From positions 27,310,330-27,374,329 of the forward strand of contig CM067566.1 in assembly GCA_034336665.1 (NCBI GenBank): a stretch of 64,000 nt of DNA. Reading direction: 5' to 3'. This document shows positions 14,241-28,100 of the stretch, one piece after another; within the stretch, counting starts at the first letter, position 1; each line of letters starts with the position of its first letter. The stretch comes from Luscinia megarhynchos (lineage: Eukaryota > Chordata > Aves > Passeriformes > Turdidae). The notes beneath the pieces are model-generated. The model searched no databases. It was not told the origin of the DNA and worked only from the letters and a program-made list of their open reading frames with translations. Made by a program: the position numbers and the translations under genes.

Positions 14241-17200
14241 TTTTTTTAAACAAGCGTGCAGTACTTCTGAGTAACTTTTCTGTTACAGTAATATATTTTG
14301 TGGTAACTGTTCTTACTTTAAAAAAAGTTTCTCTTTTACTATAACAATGTAATTAACCTTACTTGTGTTATGGCACACTCAAAGAATTTATTCTCCTCTC
14401 CCTGGTCTGCTTTGCTGCTCTTAATCAGCTGAAATGCCAGTCCTGTCGCTGGGGGTGGAGGCACGAGCAGCAGCTCCTGCCAGGGAAGCCAGGCAGACAG
14501 CTGGGAGCAGTCAGAGTCAGGCCACTGCATCTATGAGTCATCGTGAGCCTTGCTGAAAGTCAGGAGGATTTAGGATAATGTTTTCAAACGCAGTTTTCAG
14601 TTTCACCGACGTCAGAGGTAGCAGATTGCATCCTAACTCCCACCTCATTACTGCTCCCCGTGACGAAGTGCCCTGCCTGGCTGGAGCTCACAGCAGCTCA
14701 GCTCCCGTACAAGGAACCAGCATTTCAAACCTCCTGACGACATGGTATGCTGAAAACAGCACACTACCTACCACAGGACAACTTACAAGTCTGTACTCTG
14801 TGAAAATCTAGCTGTTTCTGAACCTGATGTACATATGCTGCTTTTTAAACTTACATAGCAACTGCTATAATGTTCCTTTTTAAAACAAATGTAGAAAAGT
14901 TATGCTGGAAAAAAGCTAGCTTTAATCCTGTCAGCTACAAATACGTCTGTTGTCAAGTCACAATGAATATTTTGGTTCCCTCCCCTACTGTTAATGAATT
15001 CCATTGATTTTCCAGAGTTCTTTGCAGAACATCCTTGGTTTTTTCTTACTCTTCTAGGAATTTATTTTTGTTATGTAAATGGATTTGTGATTTAATGAAT
15101 CTATGTGAGAAGTCTGCCTTTATTTGTATGTCTCTTACATTATCTACTTTACCCTGAATACTGAGTCAGGAGAGCACACAAGTCACTAGAATCAAGTCAG
15201 TTTCAACCAGAATTTCAAAAAGCATTTAATATACAAGACATAAAATGATTTGTCTCCTATAACTCATGTCCCCCTTATGGGGACAGGCTAAATTAATTTA
15301 GAATTTAATTTAACTCCAAATTAAGTGCCAAGATTTCCAAGTTAAAGATCTTCTCATGGTGTATGGTATGGACACTTTAATTTAAACTAATTTAAGCTAA
15401 TTTAGTACATACCTATTTTTCATCTAAAAACTCTTTCCTTCCCAGGTGAAATACCAGTCTCCTTAGAAGATGATGATGATGCTCCAGGAGATCCACTACT
15501 TTTTATATCTCATACCAGACCAGTTCAACTAGGTATAGTATGATGGTACAGAGAGATCAAAAATCTAAAAAGCAGCATGGGTGTCAGAGTACTTCCCAAT
15601 AGCTTGAAAACACTGTCATTCTGTTTCTGTTCAGCGTAGCTTTAGTACAGCCACACTCCTGCACCATCTCCTTGCAGGTGTTAGCACTCAATGGTGTTGT
15701 GTATCACTAGACACTGACCACTGTATATGATGTAACACCTGCATGACCCATTCACATGCAGAACACATCCCATGCTACAGCTTAATCATGTTAACTGCAT
15801 TAAACACAGTAATTTTGTTCAATGTCAGTGGAAAGTATGCCATATGCTAGCGTAGATACCCATGTCAGCTTGTGGCTTTTCCCTAGCTATTTTCTTAAAT
15901 TATGAATGCTAAAAGCAGCATGAGTGAGTTTCCTGAGCCAGGAGAGAGATGCAGAGCAATCCAGACTCGCGGTGGTCTCCACCAAAACTTCCAAAGTCTC
16001 CTCTCCAAGCACAGTGGTCAGCAATGCTTTAGTCTAGCCACCCATAACTCATTTGGAAAATGTCCTACTCTAGTAGTTTTGCTCAGCAAATTTACAAAGC
16101 AAAGGAATAAATCTGGCAAGACAGAAAGAGGAAGAACATCCTAGGTGTGAGCCCCTTCAAGGGGCAGCTACAGGAAATGGAGAAACATAAACACAATTTA
16201 GGCAGATTTAAATAACGGATGTGCTGATTCGTTGTCTGGATGAACAGCATCTCTCCTGAATTTCCTACATGCTCTTTCTATTTTTGATATACCCTCTATG
16301 CCTGAGTATACATTCCAGTCAAGTTACAACAACTTTCATTACGAAGCCTGCGAGGTGCCATATTCAGGAAGAAAACATGGATAAGCCTATGGCTACTGTG
16401 TTGTTACACATGACACCCCTCTTGCCTGGCATAGAAAGGAAATTAAGGAAGAGACCAGAATGTCAGGTGGAATTTATGCACATATAAAACACATCATGCA
16501 CATAACAAAACATGCAGAAAGTATCTGAATGAAATTTTACAGGAACTTGTTTTTATTTCTCAGTGCTCAACACACTGCTAAGCAGAAAAGTCTTCAATTC
16601 TGAGGAAGCTGCTTTCTACAAAGTCAGCAAAATAACTTCAATTGCATGGGCTCTCAAGTATGTACTAGTACTAAAATGCCCTCCCCAATACCTCTTCTAG
16701 TTTGTAAGTTTCAGGCACTATCAGAGAAATCACTGAAAGAAAAATGTTGACCCCTTTGTATCTGTAATGCCTAATATTTTGATTTCATTTCAGCAGATTT
16801 GTCAGGTTTGAGGAAGGTTAGAAAAAGATTAAATATGGGATAAATGCATATTTCAAATAAAATAATGTATATCCTGCTTAAACATTTTTTAAAACAAAAT
16901 GGGACTAAAATGCTTTTAAGATATAAGGAAAATTTTTGAACTGACCATAACAACTTTGTTTCAAAGCAGTACTTGTAGGCAGGATATTTTGAATCAGCAT
17001 GTTTTAAAGGGAATGAGGAACAAACAAACCCACCATTTTCCACTCTGCACACAGCAGAATAACCGAGCAATGTACCAAGTCACCAGAACTCATTTGAGCT
17101 AATATCCACAACCAAAAGTGAGCTCAGCTGGAAATGAACTGACTAGTGAGAAATACTGGTCTATTTACAAAGAATAAAGAAAGTTTATTCCTCCCAGATG

Positions 17201-20200
17201 CCCCTATGCTCTATGGTTTTGACTGGGAAGTGTAGATAGCACCTCCTTGCATTCTTCGTCCTCTCTTGTCATCTTCCCTAGGCCTTTCCTCTCTGGCCTA
17301 TGTGATGTTGGCAGTTATAATCTGTGGCAGTTCCTATGTTTGATTCATCAGCATTGTCCTTCACTCCCTCAGGAGTCATAGAGAAAGCATAATTAATGTG
17401 CCCCCTGAAAATTCCCTTCTCAACTACGCAGACTATGAGCTGGCTGCTGCAGAGTCCTGATTAACCCAGGACTGTAAGGGAAGAAAACAATGTTAGAGCA
17501 ACTTATTGACAACTAGAATGAATTATGGAGACTAGCAAAGAATGGCTTTATTTAGGACAAGTTTGTCCCCAGAGAGGTTATTATAAATATGCTCCACTGA
17601 AGCTCTGTGCACAATCAAGGGTCTGATACTATTGCCGTCACACATATCTCAGTGGCTATAAAGCATCAAAATCCCATAATCTGGTTTGCTCTTCCAGAAA
17701 AAGACACTGACAGAGTAATTTATCACTGCAGTACAACTGTAAAAACCTGTCAGTTACTGTGCATTTTCATGCTGCTTTATTTGATCATGCCCTGGAATTG
17801 GTTTAGTGTTTGTTTATCTGGGGTTTTTTAGTTATTTTTGCAAGACTTTAGAAAATGCATGATCATGCTTTGAGAAAAGTGCAAGTTCTGTGCCATGAGA
17901 ACTGGGTTCTATCACACAAATGTTTGACTGAAGCAAAAGTCTCCATTCCTCAACTGGGGTGCTTTGTTAAGAAAGAAGGATGAAATTCTTTAGATCCTTA
18001 CCCAGGTTATAGCTCTACATGTGTGTGAAAACTGAACTATGGCATGAATGCATAGTTCGGGGGCCAATTTATTATTGTGCTCATGCAGCACATCCCATCT
18101 TCCCAACAGTACTCTTCTTCTCTCTAATGTCTGAAGGACAAAGCAGCTCATCAGTTGTTCCCAAAGGTATTACAGGTAAAAATTTAGTGTATTAGGACAC
18201 AGAAGAAAGAAATGTTCCTCTTAGATTAATTAAATGTACATGCGCTATCTTAATATCTATCTTGAAGTGAAAGCAAAAATTATATCAGAATTAACAAAAC
18301 TGCTGACAAATTAATAACCAATAGCTTGATTTTAATGTCACCTCTGCTCTGTCTTTCTCTGGGGAAACAGTGTCCTTCATTCCCATTCTCTCTGTCCTTT
18401 CCCCACCCCAACCACCCAATACAGGTAACAAATATCTGTCTCTCCCCTACCCCACACAATGCAGGTAATCCAGCACCAGCAGTAGAGGCTTCCAAACCAC
18501 CGGCTTTTATTCCTACAGTAGCAAATGAAGGAGGAAAACACTGGACTGTGAATGAAGTCAGAGCTTTGATACGCATATGGTCAGACAAAAACATCCAGCA
18601 ACAACTGGAGGGGACAGTGAGAAATAAAAGAATATTTGAACAGGTTGCTGCTAGACTGCAAAAGTTTGGAATTGACAGGGACTGGAAGCAGTGCAGGACA
18701 AAATACAAAAATCTGAAACATGAATACAAGAGTGTAAAAAGTGCCCAAGACTCAGGGAGTACAAGTAAAAGTATGAAATTTTTTAATGAACTGGATGCTA
18801 TTCTGGGGCACTGCACCATGGAACAAGCAAGTAAATCAGATAATGATGAAAGTGAGAGGCCTCCAGAATGGACAGAAGCAAAATCAGAAAAGGATTCTGT
18901 AGGTAAGTACTTCAACTACCCACATATCATTTAAAATTTTTAGTTTTCCAGCAATAGAGAGATCTTTAAAAAAACTCAAAAAGCACAGAGAGATTAACCA
19001 ATTGGCTGGGGTGGAAAAGCACTGAATGGAAATTTACTGTTTTGTCCAGTAGTTTTGTATTTTGTTATAAGGTAATATTTCAGATTGAGTGATTGCCCTG
19101 TACTTTTTTTTAAATAGAACTGAGAAGCAAAAGGAGGAAAAAAAGAAAAGACATAGAATAAAATGATACAGAGAGATAATTCCAGTCAAGATCATGTCAA
19201 AAGAGACTGTTTCCAGTTTAGGTAACAGAAATGGATCTGAGAGATAGTCAGACTATGTTACTGGAAAAATTAAAACATTAAGCAAAAGAAATCTGTAATA
19301 ACAGACATTGGTTTAAAAAATTAACATCTAAACTGTCTTTCTCTTATGGCCCCAGTTTGATTGGCCTTTGGATCAGGACTCCCAAACTGGTGAGACAGTG
19401 AAAATAGCGAAAGGAACAGCACTAATAATGCTGGCAGAGCTTGCCTTTGGTTTTGTGTGGTTATTGACAATTAATGGTAATGGATGATCAATGCAGAATG
19501 AGAGTATACTGATGAACCTACATTACCCAAGAGTTACAACATTTTTATTGGCATCTACAACCACAAACATACTTGTTGTTTAAGAACAGAATTAAACATT
19601 AAACTTTTTAGTTGAGGTGAGAGGATGATACTATGTTGGCCAAATGTAAGACTAGAAATTAGTAAAGTAATGGGAGAAGTCAAGAAAAACATTACATGAA
19701 GATAGGCTGGCTGAAAATGTTAGAACATTTTGAGGGAAGATACATTCTTCAGTTGCCATTTCTAGACATTTTGCTAATGAATCTACTTTGCCTGCTGGCA
19801 TAAAGAGCATGTGAGGCTGGATGGACTTTTGAATTTGATACACCACAGCTGTTCTTATAAAGTATAAAAATTCGGTGCCCTAATTAATTTAGCATTATTT
19901 ACACAGAAATGCCTGGAGACACAGGTGAAGAGGACTCTGTTAGTAATATGTCAGAAGACCTACAGATTGCAGATATAAAGAAAGTTTCTGATTCAGGTAA
20001 TCTGAAAAGTCTTCTATTTTATATAAATACCTAAATTTAGTAATTTAAGATTAATTTCTAAAATAAGCCCGAATTATAATTACAGGTAGAAAATTCAAAG
20101 ACCTAGAAAACTTAAAAGCAAGAGATAACATCATAGAGATAACCATCACATACTTATGTACACATTTACAATGTCCTGCTAAATTTGATAAAATCAGTCC

Positions 20201-22142
20201 AGTAAGTAATTATTTCAAAGACTTGTGACGCAGAATGTAGACAAGAAACTACTGGTTTAAGCAAGTTGAGTGCAATGTCCTTCTGCATTTGCATCCCAAG
20301 GATTAGAATTGTTTAGTCTCCTGTGAAAGAACTAATAGAGCATCTCTTTTTCATAATATGTGATCAGAATATAATTGTGTAAACGCTCATGTCAGGGGAT
20401 GAAAACTTCATTTAAGAGTCTCACTGAATATGAAGGTCATATGCTCTGCTCTTTACACAGAAAGATTATGATTTACATCTGAAAACACAGATTTCAAGGG
20501 AAGCAGAAGTTTAACATTCAGCCAGAGACACATGAAAGTCTCTCAGGCTGACAGGTTTTATTGTCCACAGCAGAGCACCCCATATTCTCTTTCAGCAGTG
20601 TGAGGCAGAGCATGGTCTAAATTAAGCAATAAGGAGTAGTCTTACAGAATTTAAAACAGTCTAATGTGAACTTGAAAAATTTTAATATCAAATTAAAAAT
20701 CTTCTGACAGATGATGTTACTGTAAATACTACTCCAGAGAATCGGGCAGCTCTGCATATAACGAAAGAAACAGCTATGACAAGTAAGTAAAGAGATGGTT
20801 GATCATAAGAGATAAATAAAGGTATACCAGACAGAAACATTTTTGCTTTTTTCATTCAATAGCAATTACATTAATAAATTTAAATTTACTAACAAATTTA
20901 AAAAAACGACCTTTTACCAGCTCACCATAGGCACTTGGTGCATTCCATGGAGAAAAACAGTTGTCATGAAAAGTGCATTGCCTATAGTGATCTCATTTTC
21001 AGAGAGACAAATATGAAAGAAACAAATGGCATTTTGTGGGATCCAGTAAGACTGCTTAAAAAATATATTAAATTCCATTCTCCCCATCAATGAGTAAAAT
21101 TACTACATACACATGGACGGTAGTAAGACAATAATACAAAGATTCAGCAGCACTCCTTAACTGTCATCTGGTAGTTTTCAACTGCCTGGTGCTACATAAC
21201 ATTGTAACTTCTTGGACTGCACTCTTCCAAACAAGCTATTTATGATAAAGTTAAATGAATATTTCTAGTAAAGTTATGAGGACACATTTCTCTCATTTAA
21301 GGTAAGTGTAGGTAAGTGTAGTTTACCTTGGTTACCATCTCCCTTTTCAAATATGTGTATTTTAACTGCATACTTTGTTTCTGGGTAATTGTTAATGCAA
21401 TATGATTTTGTGGGGAAAAATTAAAATAGCAAGTGGCTCAAAAGTGTCTGTGGCTCAGCCTATCCACTCTTAAGAAACTTCTGTGGGGGAAAAAGACAAA
21501 ACCACATTCCAAGGCAAAACCAACAAACAAGTTCAGTTTGCAGAATTCTTTCCCTCATTCCAAAACAATACACACTCAAATAATTTTTTTGCAGGTGGTA
21601 AAAAACACCTAGTCTTCAATTTTATTAATGGTGACATAATAAGGTATTGCATAAAACAGAGAAAAGATGCACACTTTTTATGTTACAATATCATGGAGAC
21701 CCTTTGTTCTCTAATTGTGGTACATGCCTTTCCTAGACAGTCCAAATGATTTTGAACTGAGAAACTGGTAAGTAAAAAGGTTGTATGTGCCTCTGTACTC
21801 ATAAATATACACACTGGTAAATAGTGAAAAAGGCAAACAGGCAGTAATACATTACATTGCTTGTTTGATAGGAGTAAAGTCTCACAATCATTGTCATTTA
21901 GGATGTGACTTTTTAAAAAAGCTCCTGCATATTCAACAGAACTTATGTAGAAAAGTGTTTCTCAATAGGCATGGAGTTACTAAATTTATAGTTATTTGCA
22001 TGTCTTGAAAAAAATTTATAGAAAACCCCCATTTGACATAAATGAGAATTTAGAAATTCTGTTAAACTCATATCTGGGTATCTTCCTTATCAGTATATGT
22101 AGTTAATGTACTCTGCAGCCAGAGCTGTATATACACTTGCTC

Positions 22143-22173
<31 letters not shown>

Positions 22174-25100
22174 AATATATGAGTGTAAATGCACAGGATA
22201 TGCATGGGCTGCTTCAGAGTGCACGTGCTTTTCATGATCTTACAGTGAATGTAAATTACGAGCCACAGTACCACTGTCACCACTGCCAGACTTTATAAAC
22301 AACCCATTTGGGTTTGCCATACCCTAGTAAGAAAAACACTAAAATGGTGTCAGTCAAAAGATAAAAACACCAGTTTCAGGAGAACACCTAGTTATTTGAT
22401 GTGCCATAGTACTGTTTTTCTCCTCTGCCCATATGAACTTGCTACTCAAAGAGCAGCAAATGCCCACGTAAGAAGACAAAGATAAATAAATCCTCCCAGC
22501 TCCTTGCACAGCCTGTCCTAGTTCCTGACATGCTACTGTCAGCACTGCCCAGCTGGGGGAGCAGAAGGACCACAACAGTCCCCAGCTCGTGGGTTTTCAG
22601 CTGAAGTGTCCTGTGATAGGCTGGGGACACTGTGGGTTGCTCTCTCTTTTGGCAAAACATACCCCACGTTGAATCGATCTGCAAATAAAACCTTATTTAG
22701 TCATTTTCACTGATGTTTTCATTTTTGTGGGATCACTTTTATCTGTTAGAGAAATCTATTCTGAAGAGCCAATTCAAACTCCAGGTACATTCCCTGTGTG
22801 TCAGACTTAGCAGTATGACCACAAAGTGTATGTATAGGTGTTTGATTAAATTTGACATGCAAGGGAACAACAATGGAGATGAAAATAGGTTTCTAAGAAA
22901 TACCAGTAGCCTGATGTTCTTAAAAATATCTACAGCAAGTATTTTACTTCAAACAAATTCCTTTCCTTGTCATTATTTTCTTAGGATTTTTGGTACCCCA
23001 TACACTTTACTATGTGTCCCTCTCAGAAAAAATTTGGAGTAGGTAGTGACACTTCCAAGATACATTCCTAAGCAAGGGCTTTTTAAAAATCTGTTGTTTC
23101 AAGTTAAGATCTTAAGTTGGTATACACTCAGGCACTTAACATTGGCTTGAACACTTGCTGCTGTGTGCACGGAATTTTAAAATCCCCAGATATCAAGTCA
23201 AAAGATAATGATTTCATACATATGCCCCAGGATAGTGTTAAGCAAGTTTCAGAGAAGTGCGAACTCCAAAGATGGCAGCAACTTTCCAAGTTGTTGGAGC
23301 ATAAACATAAGCCTGAAAATTTTCCTTGGCTTTAACATATCCTGCTTCCATTTTATACTATACAAGACACACATGAGAGTAAGGATTAGGAGACAAATTG
23401 CTAATCTTGCCTCATGAGCCAGAAAACAAGATAATTAGTGATAGTGACAGAGTGCCAAAAGAGAACAGAGCTTGTATCAGTCTGAGTGGGTGAAAGGAAA
23501 GACTGTGACAGCATTGCTCGGGTGGCCTTGTGAGCAGTGCTTCAAACACAAAGTAGAGATTAAGCATATTTGCTGGCAACTGTCTATAGCTTCACTAACA
23601 ATGCAGATGGAGCCACTGTGTTTTATCCATGCCAAAAACTGTCGATGGCTTGTTCTGTTTGGCTCACTCTTGTGCCCTCCGTCCAAAACTCTGAAAGGTG
23701 CCTTAGAAAAAAAGCCAGGCTCCCTACCCACATTCTTGGCTTACCAAAAAAAAAAAAGGTACATGATGCTAGCTAGTTACATCATAATGAACATCTCATG
23801 CAAACAAAGCTGTATTGATCTGGGGGTAATTTTTAATAAAATGGCTCTAGATTAAACTTTATTGCTCAATGTTTGGGGGCAATATTCTTGAATTGACTGA
23901 GAACAGGCTGAGAGCCAGAAAACTGCTGTCATTGATCCATGATGTGGCCTTCACCATGTAATCTCTGTAGAGCAGTGTCCTCACTGAGAAATGAGGATCA
24001 GCAAGACCACTTGCATCATCCACCTGCCCATACCTCTGTCCCAGGGCAGAGGGGTGGAATTCTCCATTAACTCCAGCAGGCCAATGGCAGAGGAGTGGAG
24101 ATCTCCTCCCCATGGAGGGGAGCCCAGGGACACCTCTGTCACCCAGCTGTGTGATGTAAACCCCTGCAAGCTGCAGAAGCAGATATGCTCTCAGGATGGG
24201 CTTTAGTACATTGTCTCCATCAGGCAGGCAGCCTTACAGATCAATTGTCTAAGCACAGCACCCTGATGTGTCAGTGTCCTTGCTCCTTTTGGGGCTAATT
24301 CAAACAGTCTTGGCACCAGCCATTTTCAATAATTTCAGTATATATTGCACCCTTTACGCAGGTCACTGTCTTGCCTGTTCTGCTGCACGAACATTTGCCA
24401 GTAACTGCATATCTTACACCCACTGCCAGTGAGCCATTCTACAAATTCTGATCCAGGTTAAAATAACATGTAACCCATAAACTTATAATATTGCAGCTAT
24501 TATGTGATGTTCTGGATTTATTTTGTAAGCGGGTACACTCTGCTCTTAAGCCTATTACTGCAGATAAATAGCAGCTTTAATGTATTAAGAGAGGAAATCT
24601 TTAACAGTAGTTATCATCAGTGGCATTCTAAAGTAGGTGACTCTCAAAACATCACTCGAGACATGTTTAGTTATTAAGAACTCTGTAAATGATTATTTTT
24701 CACAGAAATCCTTGATGATGACAGGGACTTTGCCAACGCTACCCCAGCAGCTCTGGAAGCTACACAAATAAAGAAGGAGACGATTGATATAGGTAGGTCA
24801 GGACTTTGTCATGATAGTTTTAACAGGACATTCTACTTTATTTGGGCATTGCAGATTCCAAAGCTTCATATGTTATTCCAGCAAATTGCACTTGTTTTAC
24901 TTCTACATTATGATAAATTATGGGTTTTATTTGATTTCATAGTGCAAAAAATGTATGAACACTTACTTCTCCTTCCCATAAAGGTAACAAAATCTTATGT
25001 TTCCAGACAACACGCTCCTTTTAATATGATTATATGATTAGTCTGCATTTGATTGTGACATGAATATGGTTTTTCTTACACAGTTGCTAGAGAGGATGAA

Positions 25101-28100
25101 ACGGAAAGGTAAACAGCTGTCTCAGAAACTCAGAACATTTTATACCTTGTCTGTATTTTCAAACTACTTCATGACTGCATTTAATATCAGATGAGTTACC
25201 ATCAAACAATTTCTATAGAAATATTCTGAACTATTTTAAATATAAAACTGAAATCAACACCTGAGCAATATGAAGAAGTCATATATTCAATGATAAGTGA
25301 TCAGAAGAGGATTTGTTTTGTTTAAAATGTGAAAATTTAACATTGGAACACAGTAGGGATATTAATATTCTGGAATAAATGAGCATAAAAACCATAGAAG
25401 ATCATGAAAAAAAGACATCAGAGGAAATAATGATGGCATTGAAATATCGTGACCTGACATCCAGGATCAAAATATTTTGTACAGTAATACTGTTTGTATG
25501 CAGAACTTAATAGAAAAAAAAATCAATTTTAGTGATTCTGCGAACACCAATTCTTTGGCCTTTTACACTGAAAGTTTCTGACATAAGAATATTTCTATTG
25601 CATCAGGCATATTCCAGGCAAGAGCTTCCTTTTCAGCAATTATGATATTTGTAATTTGGATGTTGAGACACCCTATGCAACACACCCTTTATAACTGTTT
25701 GCATTGGCTGATCTTGATTATGAAAGACAACTGTAGTGACTGTGACACTGAGGACAACATCAGAGCAATGCCATCACAACAATGACACACAGAAACACAC
25801 TGTGACACTGAGGATAAAGTAAATCTGTGACCCTGAAAGTTGAGACATAGCGAGGTCACATGAATTCAAAGTGAAGAATAAAATGTCATGCAGCTCAACT
25901 GACTGCCTCATACACACAAATTCCCTATCATGTAATATCCAATTGAACACAGTAATCATGCAAGTCAGCAATACACAAGTGCCATTGCCAAAGACAGGAA
26001 GAGATCAGAGAACCAGTATAGTTGAGAGAATGAGCACAGAAATGGAAGCCAAGGGGAGGTTGGTAACGGTTTAAAAAAAAAGGAATCTCTTACAAGCCTA
26101 GGAGTAGACCTACAGCTCTGTTTTGGCCCATTTCCAACAGCTGTAAGTGTTAATAAAGATGAAGACAAGTGTCAAGGAAGGAGAGACTGTGGGGATGGTA
26201 TGTTAAAGAGTGTTTTCATTGTCTAGAGCTCATGATGGTGACAGTAGTGTTGAGAATGTATGGGTAAGAATCAGGACCAGGCAACAAGGCAGGTATCCTG
26301 GTGGGAGTCTGTTTTTGACCACCCAACCAGAGCAAAGAGGCACCTGAAGTATTTTATAAGCAGATGGGAGAAGTCTGACACTCTGTGGCCCTTGGGAGAG
26401 ATTTCAGCTTTCCACATGTCTGCTGGAAATACAACACAGCAGAGGACACAGCCTAGGAGGTTCCTGGGGTGTGGCAGACACAGCCTGACACAGCTGGTGA
26501 AGGAGCCAGCTTGGGAAGGTACCCCCTGGAGCTGGTGTTTGTGAATAGAGGACTGGTGGTGCTTAGAGGCCTCTTGGGCACAGTGATCACAAAATGGCAG
26601 TGTTTCCAGTTCTTGGTGAAGTAAGGAGGGAGGCCAGCAGAACTGTCACCTTGGACTTGGGCAGTGGTGGAGTCACTGTCCCTGGAGGGATTTAAATGAC
26701 ATGTAGATGTGGCACTTAGGGACGTGGTTTACTGGTGGACTTGGCAATGCTAAGTCCATCCTAAATGATTAGTGTTTCCATCCTAAATGATTCCATGATT
26801 CTGTGATTCTTCAAGTCTGTAACTAATGGGTTAGACTGAGGGCTTAGGACACTTTTAGGTGGAAATAGGTGTTTCCTACAGGGGATGACAATAATAATAG
26901 CAATTTATTTGTCTAAATCCAAATCTATTTAAAACTATGTGTTTCCACAGATGATGATTCTATAAGCACTACCTCAGAAGACAGATCTTGTACACCAGTA
27001 GCAAAACGGATGGTTAGTACAGGTGAGTATTAATTTCCATGCATGTATTATGAAATAAATCACATTGTAATTTCAGAACCAAAGCTGGAGCAATCAGATC
27101 TCTACTGTAAACACAGCTCTACTTTTCTACTCCTGATTCCATTCTAGCTTTGTTAGTAAACTTAAAAATTAGTTTCATAACTCTTTTCCTTTAATGAGCA
27201 AAACTTGTATTAATACTGTAGTTCAACTTAGCCTTCTACACATACCTAATGAGCAGCATCTGCCTACATCTGTTTTTGAGTCTGAAGATTTTTTTTCTTC
27301 TGTTGAATCCCAAGTACCCTTTTCGTTTGCATGTTGACATTTTAATTTGAAACCACACTTCTCACCAATGCTGAGATCTTTAAAGCTTAAGGATTACTGT
27401 TTTGCTTCATGTAACAGTTGGATGCATCTGTCTTTAATTTCACAACAACAATGGCACAATTATAGTGACAAAATGTTGAATTTTAGATGCACTGGATAAA
27501 CAAGAGATTCCACTTGCCACATATTTTGCATACTTAAGAGAAAACAATTGTGTATAGATACTAAAATTATAAAGTTAAAAGATTAATCATTAGTTGCAGT
27601 TATGTTTTCATATATGTATATTTAGCATGTATTTATAACAGTTTTAGTTAGTTGGTTTTTTTATTTATATTTTCAGACAATCACATTCCCTTGGAAGAAG
27701 CACAAAATCACTTTAAAGTTATTACAGTTAATGATACGGGAGCAGGAAAACACTGGAGTGATAATGAAGTTAGGGCTCTGATAAACATATGGTCAGATGA
27801 GAAAATACAACAAATGCTTGAAGGGGCCACAAGAAATAAAGAAATATTTGAAGAAATTGCCAGAAGGTTAATGAAATGTGGCATAGACAGAGACTGGAAA
27901 CAATGTCGCACAAAGTACAAGAACCTAAAATACGAATACCGTGCACTGCAGAAAGAAAATGAACATCTTGGAAATCCCAGGAGAAAAATGAGATTTTATG
28001 ATGAAGTTGACTGCATCTTAAGAAGACAGCCTCTGGGAACCTCAGGCTGGGGATGTGAAAGCTCAAGTCTCCTATCAGGTACTAAAAACTTCAGTGACGA

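Larger units (their letters stand above)
10947..18464. other. Introns 1 and 2 of the nested gene (also PPAT intron 1)
   Basis: Apart from exon 2, this is AT-rich non-coding DNA. It contains an A-run near 11239, a (TA)n microsatellite at 14202-14235, and somewhat GC-richer patches at about 12900-13050 and 14400-14720 without a recognisable family. A possible small exon lies at 18110-18175. Confidence 0.5.

Noticed and set aside
18280..18915. 211-codon minus-strand open frame opposite Myb/SANT domain 2
   Set aside because: Shadow of the plus-strand exon. Similar antisense frames occur opposite domains 1 and 3, and none has splice or family support.
21597..21645. Possible nested-gene exon starting [10 protein letters not shown]
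   Set aside because: The acceptor is good, but the only donor gives a phase that does not fit the next exon.
22360..22700. Possible LTR ending in gcaaataaaacctt
   Set aside because: No TG...CA boundaries, TATA box or family match could be established.
25084..25108. Possible 25-base micro-exon of the nested gene
   Set aside because: Its length would break the phase 1-1 pattern and shift the frame of the following exons.
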